Assembly (NCBI GenBank): GCA_963693365.1
Contig: CAVNZM010000011.1
Coordinates: 4,898,001 to 4,962,000, forward strand
Origin: Amoebidium appalachense
Lineage: Eukaryota; Ichthyosporea
DNA length: 64,000 nucleotides
Direction of reading: 5' to 3'
Below, piece after piece: positions 18,442-29,580 of the stretch; the first letter of the stretch is position 1; every line of letters starts with the position of its first letter. The position numbers and the translations under genes are program-made. The notes below the pieces were generated by a model. That model ran no database searches and had not been told where the DNA came from. It worked only from the letters and a program-made list of their open reading frames with translations.

Positions 18442-18922
18442 TGTAAACAGTTGGACTAGTTAGGATAAGGCAGAGTACAACTGAATCAAAATAAAGACAG
18501 AGAACGGGTAGAAAGGCACACGCGGCCAGGTTGCTTTTACTATGGGCCGACTCAGTCTGTCTCAAGACTTCACTGATGTGATCCCCGTACTGGGACGGCT
18601 TTCTTATATAGCCCCCAGGTTTCGGATCAAGGCCCAGGATTGGTTCATCCGCGGCCAGCGCGGGTGGCAACATGCCATTCGTGATTCTGGTGCGGTCCGA
18701 GCCAGTCAGACCTTTGTCCTATTTATGCAAACCTCTTATTGGTTCACTTCGTTTATGTGGTATGCAGCTGAAGAACCATATATGGTTCAATTCTTAGGTC
18801 AGAGTGAGTCCTATTGGTGCGGACATAATATTTATGTGATATTCATGACAAAGCACGAATCGTGTGCTAGTAGATCACATTCTTTAGTAAACATGTACAG
18901 TTCATGTGTACAGTTGTTTACA
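18442..18922 (-). repeat. Element D 5' LTR
   Basis: 481 bp, apparently identical to 15388-15868. Confidence 0.93.
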
Positions 18923-19428
18923 GATGCCACATTCCATTAACATTCCGATCTACTTTTATCGTGCGCCTGCACGAGCTAAGTCAATCTACTCAACTAATAT
19001 ATTTATCCAAGTCTCACCCCTCACCCTCCCCCTAGTGGCACCGCAGAGTCTAAATCTACATTTCATACTATCCTCCCCCCTCCCTCCCCCCTTTCCTCTG
19101 TCATCGAATTATATAAATACGTTTGGCAGCATACACTATCAGAACTTGCCAATATTTACAAAAGGGCTTCTGCCCGAACAATCACATTCCTAAGTCCTCC
19201 TACGATCTATCCTACACACTAATTAGAATTCTATTGGTCGGCTGTACCAGCTGACGTGGTCCTGCCCTGCGCCGGCAGAGGCAAGATGATGCACGCAGCT
19301 GCACAGCTATCTTGAGGCCCCGGACTTGATCTTGATGATCTGTGACCCGGGCCACCCCCCCCCCCCCCCCCCCCCCGGTCTCGATCGTAGACTTAGGCTA
19401 ATCTGCTGAGACGGATTAGTATATGTCA
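18923..19428 (-). repeat. Element B 3' LTR, proximal part
   Basis: Continues the LTR after element D and matches 32968-33472, including the C-run. A sense-strand polypurine tract (gggggggagt) lies just inside at 19429-19438. 19439-19633 is untranslated, AT-rich, with no gene seen. Confidence 0.92.
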
Positions 19429-19633
19429 ACTCCCCCCCGGCCCCCGGAAAAGCTGAGTCCCACCTCAGTCACATTACATCTAACACCCCCTAAAAAGACA
19501 TAGACTAATCAGTCTCCTAAAAAAAAAAATTAAATTAAATAAATTACGAAGAAAAATAATAAATTAATCTACACCATAAGCTTGATACCTACGGAGACAC
19601 CTATGATAATAAATTAAATTCCTACGACTACGT

Positions 19634-20320
19634 TCACACTCCTCCTCGGTCTCCTACCCCCCCTCCCCCTCCCCCCGTGTGTCTACGTGTATTTGCATCA
19701 CTCCCCCCCCCGGCCCCCTCCCCCACCGACTTTTTCACACCACGATTAAACTGAGGAATAACTCTCTTTGGCCGAGAGGGAGCACTAGGCAACTCCCTCT
19801 GCACTAATCTAGCCTCATAAGCACGAATAGAAAACGGGCAATCCAAATGAAACTCAGGCAACCACTGATCTTCCTGATAACCTCCCTCAAAACGAATTAA
19901 ATAATAATTTACCTTACCTTCCTTACCTTCGATAACCTTTTTATCCATAATTTTATCTACTGCAGCCTCCAATACATCCACCGACCCGTCATAGTCGGGG
20001 GTGAATGCATCTAACACTCGACGGCCCTCCGGCCGTTTAACCCTAAGGGCCCTATCATAATATTCCTTTATATCATCTACATTATAAAATCTAACATCAC
20101 TCTCATTATCTAACCTCTGCACCTTATATTCCGTCGGACCTAACCTAGCCACTATTTTATACGGGCCAATGAAAAGAGGCAACCATTTCTTACCATACTT
20201 ACGAAGACCTTCACCTTCACCCTTACCTTCCTGCTCCTGCTTATATCTCTTTTTCCTAGTATGATCCCTAATTAAAACTAAAGTACCCTCGGCAAATTCA
20301 CGTAACGGACGTGTGGACAC
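19634..20320 (-). CDS. Element B integrase tail with GPY/F motif and chromodomain
   Basis: 228 aa. PLFIGPYKIVARLGPTEYKV is the GPY/F module (about 50-70). VDKIMDKKVIEG...YLIRFEGGYQEDQWLPEFHL (about 125-170) is a recognisable chromodomain. This makes B a chromovirus. The last 40 residues are Gly/Thr rich. Confidence 0.88.
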   Translation of the reverse strand: MSTRPLREFAEGTLVLIRDHTRKKRYKQEQEGKGEGEGLRKYGKKWLPLFIGPYKIVARLGPTEYKVQRLDNESDVRFYNVDDIKEYYDRALRVKRPEGRRVLDAFTPDYDGSVDVLEAAVDKIMDKKVIEGKEGKVNYYLIRFEGGYQEDQWLPEFHLDCPFSIRAYEARLVQRELPSAPSRPKRVIPQFNRGVKKSVGEGAGGGSDANTRRHTGGGGGGVGDRGGV

Positions 20321-20432
20321 GTCTGCACGTGTCTGTGCCTGCTGTGTACGGGCCAGAGCTGCATCACGTGCAGCCCGGGCCCGGGTTAGTAGCTGCTCCC
20401 GGAACTCAGTCCAGTGGGGATAAGTTAGTCGG

Positions 20433-21425
20433 TCAGCCCCCCCCCATCGGCAAAAGTGCCGTATCTAACAAACTAATAGCCTCCTGCCCATAGACCAAAT
20501 AAAACGGAGAAAAACCAGTCACAGCATGAGGGGTAGAATTATATGAATGAGCAATAAACCTAGACATATGATCCCAATCATTAGCCTCCACATCCACCAT
20601 TTTGCCAAAGGACTTCTGAAACACTGCATGCACACGTTCAGAGATGGCATTTGCTTGAGGGTGATATGCAGACGTAGTGATATGAGCTACCCTTAAAATT
20701 TTACACACCTCCGACACCAACTGATTTAAAAACACACGACTCCTATCCGTTAACAAAACACGAGGACAACCAAACCTAAGACAAATTTCATCCACAAAAA
20801 TACGAGCAAACAAAACGGCATTAGCAGTGGGGAGAGGAAAAACTTCAACCCAACGAGTGGCCACATCGGTGACGGTAACAAGAACAGTGTTACCCTCAAC
20901 CGTAGAATTAAAAGGACCGACCACATCCACTGCTACCCTTTCAAACATACGAACATTAAAATCCCTAATAAACGACGGGCGGGAACGAGAGTGGGGACTC
21001 TCATTCCTTTCCTGACAATGCATGCATGACAACACATAATCCCTCACCTCCCTACTCATACCCGGCCAAAAATACGAACGATTAACACGAAGCAACGTCC
21101 TATTTACACCTAAATGACCAGCCATGGGATGCTCATGCACCATATGCAAAACCTCAGGCACAAGTGCCGTCGGGACCCAAACTCGGTGTCCGTCTGGCCC
21201 AGAACAATGATAAACTAAATCCTGCTCTACCTGACACACTTTTGCTAACTTAGCTACCTTAATCATCTGCCTTTTATTTTTAAATTTAATCGAATCAACC
21301 GGCCCCTTTAAATAATTCTTAACCAGACCAATCAACACATCATCCTCCTGAGCTAAGATCAAAGCCGTAGGTGCTAAGGCAGGGGCCGAGCCATGAGACT
21401 CGGTCCCGACCTCAGACACTGACAA
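20433..21425 (-). CDS. Element B integrase
   Basis: 330 aa. HHCC domain: HEHPMAGHLGVNRT...CMHCQERN. DDE core: VAVDVVGPF, LLTDRSRVF (Asp kept, usual RG changed to RS) and NAISERVHAVF (Glu). YNSTPHAVTGFSPFYLVYG is the usual C-terminal core motif. It ends at a stop in a C-run (20433-20440), and the tail continues in another frame from 20320. Confidence 0.93.
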   Translation of the reverse strand: MSVSEVGTESHGSAPALAPTALILAQEDDVLIGLVKNYLKGPVDSIKFKNKRQMIKVAKLAKVCQVEQDLVYHCSGPDGHRVWVPTALVPEVLHMVHEHPMAGHLGVNRTLLRVNRSYFWPGMSREVRDYVLSCMHCQERNESPHSRSRPSFIRDFNVRMFERVAVDVVGPFNSTVEGNTVLVTVTDVATRWVEVFPLPTANAVLFARIFVDEICLRFGCPRVLLTDRSRVFLNQLVSEVCKILRVAHITTSAYHPQANAISERVHAVFQKSFGKMVDVEANDWDHMSRFIAHSYNSTPHAVTGFSPFYLVYGQEAISLLDTALLPMGGG

Positions 21426-21501
21426 ATACCTCCCCCCCCTCTCCTACACTTATAAGCAAGCAACCCCGGAACCCAAGAAGACACATCCACAGACACAGCA
21501 T

Positions 21502-22025
21502 CTATTCCTTTCTGCTCACTCTCCCCCCCCCTTCCCCCCCCCTCCCCCCCCGTCTCTCACTATCCCCCCCTCCCCCCTCCTTCTCTTCGTCAAACAAAAT
21601 ATAAGCAGCACGAGAGAGAGCATCACAGTCAACCATTGTTTCACCCTTGGCATAAAACAATTTATAGGAGAACTCACCGAGAGCCGCGGCCCACTTCTGC
21701 ATCCTCTCGTTGACCAGACGAGTGGTGCCGGCCATGGCTAGGCAGGGCTTGTGGTCGGTGTAGACCTCAAACGTCCTGCCTGCGAGTATGTACCTCCATG
21801 CCTGTGAGACTGCCCAAAAGATAGCATGGGACTCTCTCTCTGGATTGCTATATCTACGTTCACTTTACTAAATGAACGACTAGCATAAGCAATCACTCTA
21901 TCCTGCCCCTCCTGCACTTGATATAACACGGCCCCCTCAGCAACCTTACTTGCATCACACCGAACTTTAAACATTCCCCCCCCGGCCGAAAAATCAGGAT
22001 GAACAAGCATACTCGAAGACTGCAA
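21502..22025 (-). CDS. Element B RNase H, frameshifted
   Basis: FKVRCDASKVAEGAVLYQV and VIAYASRSFSK begin RNase H. After a frame change at about 21840 the segment 21735-21502 ends it (VDCDALSRAA). The frameshift breaks the domain in this copy. Confidence 0.8.
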
Positions 22026-22027
22026 AG

Positions 22028-22978
22028 CTAACTTAAGCTTTTCGAAAGCAGAAACAGCATCAGCATTCCAATCAATTCTATTCTTCTTCTCCCCCCCGTC
22101 TGACTAGTTAACGGCAAAGCAAGCATACTATAATCCTTAATATAACGACGAAGATAATTAGTTAAACCTAAAAATTGCCTTAGTTGAGTGACAGTCTGAG
22201 GACGGGGCCACTCAACTATGGCCCGGATTTTCTCCGGATCAGGGGAAAGACCATTACTAGACACAATATGACCTAAAAACTTAACCTCCGGCACACCAAT
22301 CACAGTCTTGCTACCGCTAATACGAAGACCAGACTCACCCAAAGCTAAAAATACTTTTTCACAATTATTAACTAGCTCCTCAAATGACCTACCTTTAATT
22401 AAAACATCATCCAAATAAGGGTGGCATACATCCAAATGAGGGTGGAGAATTTTATACATTACCCGGCACAACATAGCTGGAGAGGAGAGCAAACCCATCG
22501 GCACCACCTTGTACTGGAACAGCTGGTCACCCAGTGCAAAGGCAGTCTTCTCCTTGCTGCTCTCCTCCAACCTTATCTGCCAAAAAGCTGCTTTTAAATC
22601 AAGTTTAGCAAAGTGAGTATAGCCGTGCAGCTGTGAAAGCTGCTCGTCTATGTTAGGGAGAGGCCATTGGTCTGCCTTAGTGATCCGATTCAGAGCCCTG
22701 TAATCGTTCACTAGACGCCAAGACCCGTCGGGCTTCTTAACCAAGAGCACCGGACTTCTCCACGGACTCGAACTATGCTCCACATGACCCTTTTTTAACA
22801 TATCACTCACTATTATTAGCGCATCCGACAATTTATACTGCTCCATTCTATAGCTAGGCATCACTACCGGCCTATTATCACCTGTGTCGATCTGCATTTC
22901 AAACCCTTTAACGAAGCCTACTTCGTCATCATCGGCCAGAAATGCAAACCGAGTCCTATCAAATAACTTAGCTAGCAA
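22028..22978 (-). CDS. Element B reverse transcriptase
   Basis: 316 aa. Motifs: SPVLLVKKPDGSWRLVNDYR, FAKLDLKAAFWQI (motif A Asp), VPMGLLSSPAML (motif B), HPYLDDVL (YLDD) and LRQFLGLTNYLRRYI. This is a standard Ty3/gypsy RT. The frame changes at its end, where RNase H continues in another frame (21735-22025). Confidence 0.93.
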   Translation of the reverse strand: MLAKLFDRTRFAFLADDDEVGFVKGFEMQIDTGDNRPVVMPSYRMEQYKLSDALIIVSDMLKKGHVEHSSSPWRSPVLLVKKPDGSWRLVNDYRALNRITKADQWPLPNIDEQLSQLHGYTHFAKLDLKAAFWQIRLEESSKEKTAFALGDQLFQYKVVPMGLLSSPAMLCRVMYKILHPHLDVCHPYLDDVLIKGRSFEELVNNCEKVFLALGESGLRISGSKTVIGVPEVKFLGHIVSSNGLSPDPEKIRAIVEWPRPQTVTQLRQFLGLTNYLRRYIKDYSMLALPLTSQTGGRRRIELIGMLMLFLLSKSLS

Positions 22979-23296
22979 TTTTTTTCTGTTCTACCGTCCA
23001 ATCCCCCTCCTTCATACCAAACGGCAATACTAACTCCGGGTTACCCCCATCACAAGTGGATGCATCCTTATTCACCAGAGTGCCACTTAACATTTCACCT
23101 CCTGTATTACATCGGTGCTGCTCGGGGTGAGGTTGAGGTACCTCCGGATATAGGCGGTCACCCTTAGCACCCCCCCCTCCCCCCGGCACACCAATGCCCC
23201 CGGGCAATTCCTGATGAGTTAGTGCATGTATGTGGGGGGCCAGGTCTGTGGCCACCCTGCCCCCCACGGTGTTGGTTAACCCGTCAGATCCACGGG

Positions 23297-24292
23297 TTAG
23301 ACCAACACCCTCCCCCCTGCCTGCACATTCTCACACCCGGGGTGACCTTCCTTCCTCTTGGGGGTCGGGGGAGTGGGACCGGTGCTGTCCCGGTCCCCCC
23401 CCCCATCGTGTCGGGTGACATTTTGGTGGCTAACGTTACATAAAGTTGTTCCCCCTCCTCCTGAGTCACTCTTCGAGCCGGCATCCTCCTTTTGGGTAAT
23501 AAGAGAGACCTCTATACTACCAATCTCATTAGTGAAACTACCGACGGAAACACCTGACCTAATCACTATAGGCTCGATGCCCGGATTCACTAATTCTATT
23601 TCTATTGTCTTATCCGGCCATACCCTACTAAGGGTCCATTGGGCCACCTCCTGAAATGGGGTTTTCGGAGTAAAAACCCCTAAATCCCCTATCCTAACAT
23701 GATTGCCGGCCCGGACACGTACCGTTTGGCACTGATAAGGCTCGATTACTACTTCAGCTACCGTTCTAGCACCAGACTGATAACCGTCGAGCCCATCATG
23801 GGTTTTAATTTTAACGCCGGACTGCAATTCTAAAACATTCGTACGTTCAAACAAAGCATTCACATGTCTACGGAAAAATGGGGCTCCCAACAAAACACTT
23901 TGAGCTAAATCCTTAACCACATAACAAGCAATATGCATAGCCTGGCCACCTATCTCACACGGCAACACACAAACACCTTCCACAGACATACTACTATTAT
24001 TAGCACTACCTAAGGCTGTGCTAGAGGCATCTAAAATAGGAATTTCTCCCCCGGCCTGATTAAAACGACGAATAAACGAAGCATGCACACAATTAACCTG
24101 AGCCCCTCCATCGAGCAAAGCAACAGCCTTCAACTTACCATCAGCTAACCATACGTCTATATAATGCCGGCTAAAACCAACTAAATCCTCCTCCAATTCA
24201 AGCAACACATCATCACTCACACCCAATCCCTGCCCACGAAGACTCACACCCTCGATACCTACGTGCAACATACCTACCTGTGGTGCCTGCAC
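23297..24292 (-). CDS. Element B retropepsin
   Basis: 331 aa. VALLDGGAQVNCVHASFI (about residue 57) matches the retropepsin active-site strand, but the triad reads D-G-G rather than D-S/T-G. SVLLGAPFFRRH is the second conserved hydrophobic motif. The region after residue 280 is a low-complexity linker toward RT. Confidence 0.8.
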   Translation of the reverse strand: MQAPQVGMLHVGIEGVSLRGQGLGVSDDVLLELEEDLVGFSRHYIDVWLADGKLKAVALLDGGAQVNCVHASFIRRFNQAGGEIPILDASSTALGSANNSSMSVEGVCVLPCEIGGQAMHIACYVVKDLAQSVLLGAPFFRRHVNALFERTNVLELQSGVKIKTHDGLDGYQSGARTVAEVVIEPYQCQTVRVRAGNHVRIGDLGVFTPKTPFQEVAQWTLSRVWPDKTIEIELVNPGIEPIVIRSGVSVGSFTNEIGSIEVSLITQKEDAGSKSDSGGGGTTLCNVSHQNVTRHDGGGDRDSTGPTPPTPKRKEGHPGCENVQAGGRVLV

Positions 24293-24416
24293 GGGTGGGG
24301 TGGGGTGTGTATGTGATGTGGGTGGTGGTGGAGTGTGTGTTTGTGGTGTGTGGGTGGGTGGTGTGTGTGTGTTTGGTGTATGTGTGGGTGTGTGTATGGG
24401 TGTAGGTGTGTCTGCA

Positions 24417-25130
24417 TGTCATCTTCACTTGATTCTCAGCAAGACTTAGAAGTTGAGTTTTGTATTTATTTACTAGTATTAGTTGTTGTAGTTTGTTTCC
24501 TTTTCCTTTCTTCATTTCTTTCTTTCTTTTCCGTTTCCGTGTACACGACATCTTAGATCTGTGTACGTATCGACATACTTAGCTCGCGCACACGTATTGT
24601 CGTTTGCGTCAAAATCTATATATGTCATCCAATCATATCTCGTTTGTATTTTCCCAAATATAGTAACTTACATTCCTTTCTCATTCCTTTCCCACGACGT
24701 AGCATTGTGCTATGTTCTTCAACTATTAGGAATAATTATATTTAGACGTGTTATGATAAGAACATGTATAAATATATGTTATGAATTAATAGTTACATAA
24801 GTGGTTTCATTTTATTAAATGTTTCCGTGCTTTTATTAGAAGTTTCTTTCATTAGAGGATTGAGTTTTATATTCTATGTGTCGACAGACATTTTATTCGA
24901 TATATTTTACACTCATAGTTTTCGTTCTTTTGATTGGTTTATCGTTTCACATTCCCAAGTATAAAAGGGACCTCATCTTGAAATAAATAATAAGCAGTCG
25001 TATTCACTTCCTATGGTTCCAGAAATCGTTCCTCCTCTCCGGTTGTGTTTTTCCCGTGTGTCTCTGTGTTGTGTATATCATAACACCCATCTGTGCTCTC
25101 TGCTTCTCCGTTTACCCACACAAAATAACA
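24417..25130 (+). repeat. Element C 5' LTR with promoter signals
   Basis: 714 bp, TGTCATC...AATAACA. Contains an ATTGG box near 24931, TATAAAAG at 24960-24967 and AATAAA about 20 nt later. RNA start and polyadenylation signals therefore appear to sit close together. Confidence 0.92.
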
Positions 25131-25205
25131 GGTTTACGGCCCCTTTGCACGCTAACACACAATCTCGCTACAACCGCGAAATCTCTCAGTCTTACTGCTT
25201 CAATC

Positions 25206-28007
25206 ATGACTGACAAACCGTCGTATATCAACCTTCCAATATGGAATCCGTCCGAGAAACGAGACGAGAAACGTCTTAATTATTTCGAGTGGGAGCCACT
25301 CATTCACCGGTTCATTAGAACAACCATTGCCGAGAAATTCGTTGACGCTATCAAGAGGCCACAGTGGGTTGACGGCGCTGAAGCCAACCAGTGGCTAGGC
25401 TACACCACCAAGGACTCCTACAAGAAAGCTTCCGACGTCCTCGACCAGATCCTCAACCAGTCCGTCCACCCGACCGAGCTCTACGACTCCGGCCGGATGC
25501 AAGACGGTGTCCACGGTGGTGAAGTCTTCCACAACCTACGTATGGCGTATGTAGCAGAGAAGGAGGCCCGAGTCACCCAGATCCAAGTCACCTTCGAGGA
25601 GCTTGAACTACGAGACTACCCCAACGTTACAGCATACCTCACCCGTCTCCAACGTCTGGCTACGACACTTGCCTGCCTCGACGAGCCCGTCCAGCACAAG
25701 GATGTCGTACGTAAGTTCTTCCTCCACCTCAGGAAGAACACAGCCCTGGTCTGCTCCGACATTGAACGTCTCTGCTCCGACTACTGGATGAACAACAAGG
25801 CCTACCCGTCCTTCAACCAGCTCATCAGTGACATCCGAGGAGCTGAAATCCGTGCCGGCCTCATCGACGCAGGCACTGGTGCAACCGTCAACAACCGTCC
25901 CCTCCGTGCACTCCAGAGCAGAGTGCTTCCCCCCGGTGACCTCCGTAACCGTATTCCTCGACGTGAGCATACACCTCACCGATCCCCGTCCCGTTCCCGT
26001 GATCCTCGTCCTTCCTCCAAGTCACCCGGCCCCCGTTCAACTTTCCCTTACCACCGTGGTAACAGGGACAACCGTAACCGACAGCACAACACCAAGAAGG
26101 TGGAGTGTTCCTACTGCCATGAGCCCCACCACATCACAGCATGCCCGGAGCCTGGCTGTACAGTTGCTCGTCGTGCCCAGCAGGAGAAAGGCAACAAGAG
26201 TGTGAAATTTGCACTCATCTCCTCCACCGGCACACCTGACAGTAACGACCCCGTCTGGGACAGTGCTTGTAATGCACACATCTGCCCCATCAAGGAGTAT
26301 TTCTCCTCCCTTACTAGTACCCCGTGTCCTCCCACCCCCATTCACGGCCTCGGCACAGTCAATGCCAAACAACGTGGCATCATCAACATGACACTGCACT
26401 ACAACGGCCACCCAACACCGTGCAGCATCAATGCTTACTACGTACCCGAGGCACCGTCTTTCCTCGTGTCTACCTCCATGGCCTCAGCTGCCGGCCTCCT
26501 GGGTCATTGTGACGATACAGACAACCACCCGTCGTTCCTATACAGCCGTAATGGTGACATCATTTCCGATCTCACCCCCCTCGACGGTCTCTACTACATC
26601 ACTGACTATGTGATTGAGACTCCTAAACACCCGGGGGTCCAAGCCTACACAGCAAGGACTCAACCACCCGCCGACCTCACCCTTTGGCACAACCGTCTCG
26701 GCCACCGTGCCCTCTCCACCGTCACCAGGATGGCCAAGGATGAGCTTGTCATCGGCATGCCCCCCTCCCTCAAGTCACCCGACAACAGTGACTGCTTCGG
26801 CTGCATGTCTGGCAAGACCACCAAGGCCCCCTTTCCCGGCACCCGTTCCAAGTTCACCATCCCCGGTGCTAAGTGGCACCTGGACTTCTTCGAAGCTCCC
26901 TGTGCTTCCTACGGAGGCTACAAGGTTGCTCTGGTGTGTGTTTGTGATGCCACCGGTTACACCACCGTGTTCCCCCTCTACAACCGTGGTGAAACCCTCA
27001 GCCACATTCAGTCTCTCGTTGAAACCATTGAACGTCAGACACCTGAGATCGTCACCCATCTTCGGTTTGACTCCGGCTCTGAGTTCACCTCCAAGGACAC
27101 CGAGGCCTACTGCAAGCAGAAAGGCATCATCATGGAGTTTGCCCCCGTCGACACACCACAGCACAACGGTGTTGTTGAACGGAAAATGAGAGAACTGCAA
27201 GAGACAGTCCGTTGCTTCCTCCATGCCGACAAGGACCAACCTCTCTCTCCCAAGTTGTGGGTTGCTGCTCTCAAGCATGCAAGCTACATCATCAACGTCA
27301 CACCGTCATCTGCTGCCAACGGCAACACTCCCTTCGAGGCCTTCCACGGCTTCAAACCCGACGTCTCCCAGCTCCACGTGTTCGGCTCCCCTGCCTATGT
27401 GCATGTTCCCCGGTCAAAGAGGAACAAGCTGGCATCAACCGTCAGAGTCGGCACCTACGTCGGCTGGGACCTGCCCTCCAAGGCACACAAGATCCTCGAC
27501 CATGCCAGCAACCAAATCAAGATCTGCCGTGATGTGATCTTCGACGAGTCGAAATTCACGAGCAGCACCAATCAGGTCTCCGTTCCCCCCAAACCCGATC
27601 TGCCGACATTGGACCCCCCTCCGACGACGACGATGAAACTCCGTCTGTGGTCATCTCCCAACCGTCCTGGCACAACCAACCAGCCCCGGTTGAACCCGTG
27701 CCTCCCCCGAGCCCCCCCCCCCACTGGCCAACAACCCTTGCTGCCGGCCCCCCTCGTTGCTGTTCATCAACCCGGCTACATGACTCCGGTTCGTCCTGGG
27801 TCCCCCACCTTCCACTCGGCCACGAGCAGCCCTGTGGACACCGATGCCCCCCTCACCACCGGTCCTATTCCTGGCTTCCATGCCCCTACTGTATCCCGGC
27901 CTCCACCACCTACCCGGCCACCACCCCCCTCAAGGACCCCCCCAAGCCCAACCTTCGTCGGTCTACACGTCTCACCAAGACTCCAACGGCACTGGTCAGC
28001 ATCGTAG
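25206..28007 (+). CDS. Element C Gag-protease-integrase
   Basis: Starts at ATG 25206 (MTDKPSYINLPIWN), 75 nt after the LTR. Gag occupies about 1-300 with a CCHC-like knuckle at CSYCHEPHHITAC. Protease: VWDSACNAHICP, where the copia triad D-S-G reads D-S-A. Integrase: WHNRLGHRALST...CFGCMSGK zinc domain, then WHLDFFEAP, RFDSGSEF and GVVERKMREL (DDE), and FEAFHGFKPDVSQLHVFG. Frame changes occur at C-runs near 27611, 27715 and 27935, so the polyprotein is broken before RT. Confidence 0.92.
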   Translation: MTDKPSYINLPIWNPSEKRDEKRLNYFEWEPLIHRFIRTTIAEKFVDAIKRPQWVDGAEANQWLGYTTKDSYKKASDVLDQILNQSVHPTELYDSGRMQDGVHGGEVFHNLRMAYVAEKEARVTQIQVTFEELELRDYPNVTAYLTRLQRLATTLACLDEPVQHKDVVRKFFLHLRKNTALVCSDIERLCSDYWMNNKAYPSFNQLISDIRGAEIRAGLIDAGTGATVNNRPLRALQSRVLPPGDLRNRIPRREHTPHRSPSRSRDPRPSSKSPGPRSTFPYHRGNRDNRNRQHNTKKVECSYCHEPHHITACPEPGCTVARRAQQEKGNKSVKFALISSTGTPDSNDPVWDSACNAHICPIKEYFSSLTSTPCPPTPIHGLGTVNAKQRGIINMTLHYNGHPTPCSINAYYVPEAPSFLVSTSMASAAGLLGHCDDTDNHPSFLYSRNGDIISDLTPLDGLYYITDYVIETPKHPGVQAYTARTQPPADLTLWHNRLGHRALSTVTRMAKDELVIGMPPSLKSPDNSDCFGCMSGKTTKAPFPGTRSKFTIPGAKWHLDFFEAPCASYGGYKVALVCVCDATGYTTVFPLYNRGETLSHIQSLVETIERQTPEIVTHLRFDSGSEFTSKDTEAYCKQKGIIMEFAPVDTPQHNGVVERKMRELQETVRCFLHADKDQPLSPKLWVAALKHASYIINVTPSSAANGNTPFEAFHGFKPDVSQLHVFGSPAYVHVPRSKRNKLASTVRVGTYVGWDLPSKAHKILDHASNQIKICRDVIFDESKFTSSTNQVSVPPKPDLPTLDPPPTTTMKLRLWSSPNRPGTTNQPRLNPCLPRAPPPTGQQPLLPAPLVAVHQPGYMTPVRPGSPTFHSATSSPVDTDAPLTTGPIPGFHAPTVSRPPPPTRPPPPSRTPPSPTFVGLHVSPRLQRHWSAS

Positions 28008-29041
28008 CACCGACCATCAACATTGACCAGCTCCCCAAGGGCATTCAAAAGCTTTGCAACGGTCCCAACGGTGATGCCGTCATAGCTGCCCTCACCTCCG
28101 AGTACCAAGCCTTCATCACCAAGGATGTCTTCACCATTGTTGATCCCCCCCCTGGTGCCAACATCATCAAGTTCAAGTGGATTGTGACTGAGAAAGTCCT
28201 CAACTCAGCCGGTGACACCAAGATCAAAGCTCGTGGTGTTGCAAAGGGCTTCACTCAAGTCTACGGTGTTGACTACGGTGACACCTCTTCCCCCGTGGTG
28301 ATGTCCTCCTCCGTCCGTGCCCTCCTTGCCATCGGTGTGGACGGCAACCATGAGATTCATCAACTCGACGTCTCAACTGCCTTCCTCAACAGTCCTCTTC
28401 AAGAAGACATCTACATTGAGCCACCACCTGGCTTCATCACCCCCGGCAACGAGCACAAGGTCTGGAAACTTAAGAAGGCACTCTACGGCCTCAAGCAAGC
28501 ATCACTGGCCTGGTATGAGTACTTCGACAAGGTCCTCCTTGCTCACGGTCTCGAACGTCTCCGTTCAGATCCATGTGTCTACATCAAGACCTTCCCCAAC
28601 GGTGACATCATCCTCACTGGCAACTATGTGGACGACGTCATTATCATCTGCACGGCCAACTCTTCCCACACCAAGGATCTAGTAGACCACATCATGAAGT
28701 CAGCTCTCTGCAAGGTTGACCTCCCCGACATCTTCCTTGGCACCCAGCTCATCCACAACCCCGGTCACCTCAAGCTGCTTCAACAATCCTACATCAACGA
28801 CATCGTCAGAGACTTCAACCTCAACGATGCTCACCCCAAGGCTACTCCCATTTCCGTCGGCACCGTCATCACCATCAACGAGAACGACTCACCACCCATC
28901 AAGGTTCCCTACCGTGAACTACTCGGCCGTCTTTTGTGGGTGCTCGTTGTTCCCGGCCCGACATCTCCTTTGCCATCGGCTACCTCGGTAGATTCAGTGC
29001 CCACCCCACCAAACTTGCATGGGAATGCCTACTCCGTGTAG
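28008..29041 (+). CDS. Element C reverse transcriptase
   Basis: Open from 27647 in this frame; recognisable RT begins at about 28075. Motifs: KFKWIVTEKV, KARGVAKGFTQVYGVDY, IHQLDVSTAFLNSPL (motif A), LYGLKQASLAWYEYF (motif B) and LTGNYVDDVIII (YVDD). A single-base loss near 28940 moves the end of RT and the RNase H into another frame (28936-29580). Confidence 0.92.
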
Positions 29042-29580
29042 TTCGGTACCTCATCGGCACTTCCAACCTCGGCCTTCACTACGACAAGTCTGCTTCCGAC
29101 GACAACACCCCCTTGCTGGAGTGTTATTCTGATGCTGACTTTGCCAACTGCCCTAACACCCGTCGTTCAACCACCGGATACGTCATCTTCTTCAAGGGCA
29201 TACCCATCACATGGTATTCGAAGCTGCAGTCCATCACGGCAACATCCACCACCGAGGCTGAGCTTCTGGCCATCAATGCTGCTGTTCAAAACGTCATCTG
29301 GCACCGTGATCTCCTCCGTGAACTCGGCTACCCGATGACCGACCCCACCCCCGTCTACTGTGACAACCAGTCCACCATTGCCCTCCTGCACACCAACAGC
29401 ATCAAGCACCGGACCAAACACATTGCAGTCCGGTACCACAACACGAAGGACTACATCAAGAGTGGGGATGTGGTCGTCACCTACGTGTCCAGCAAAGACA
29501 ACGTGGCTGACATCTTCACCAAGCCCCTGCCCGGGCCCTCCCACGAGCAGCACCGTGATTCACTCAGTCTTCGTGACTGA
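28936..29580 (+). CDS. Element C RNase H
   Basis: SRPDISFAIGYLGRF starts the tether. RNase H motifs: ECYSDADFANCPNTRRS, SKLQSITATSTTEAELLAI, PVYCDNQSTIALL and KDNVADIFTKPLPG. Ends with TGA at 29578-29580. 29581-30110 up to the LTR holds a C-run (29587-29627) and no sense ORF of note. Confidence 0.92.
   Translation: MGARCSRPDISFAIGYLGRFSAHPTKLAWECLLRVVRYLIGTSNLGLHYDKSASDDNTPLLECYSDADFANCPNTRRSTTGYVIFFKGIPITWYSKLQSITATSTTEAELLAINAAVQNVIWHRDLLRELGYPMTDPTPVYCDNQSTIALLHTNSIKHRTKHIAVRYHNTKDYIKSGDVVVTYVSSKDNVADIFTKPLPGPSHEQHRDSLSLRD

Larger units (their letters stand above)
15388..18922 (-). mobile_element. Element D: non-autonomous LTR retrotransposon inserted in an LTR of B
   Basis: Two 481-bp LTRs (15388-15868, 18442-18922; TGTAAAC...GTTTACA), identical as far as I can read, with a 5-bp duplication gatgc (15383-15387, 18923-18927). 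On the minus strand the interior starts ttggcgaccgcgcagttc, a plausible primer site containing TGG, and ends in a gggggggag polypurine tract at 15869-15877. The 2.57-kb interior has no RT, integrase or protease motif, so it must be mobilised in trans. Zero LTR divergence indicates the newest insertion here. Confidence 0.93.
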
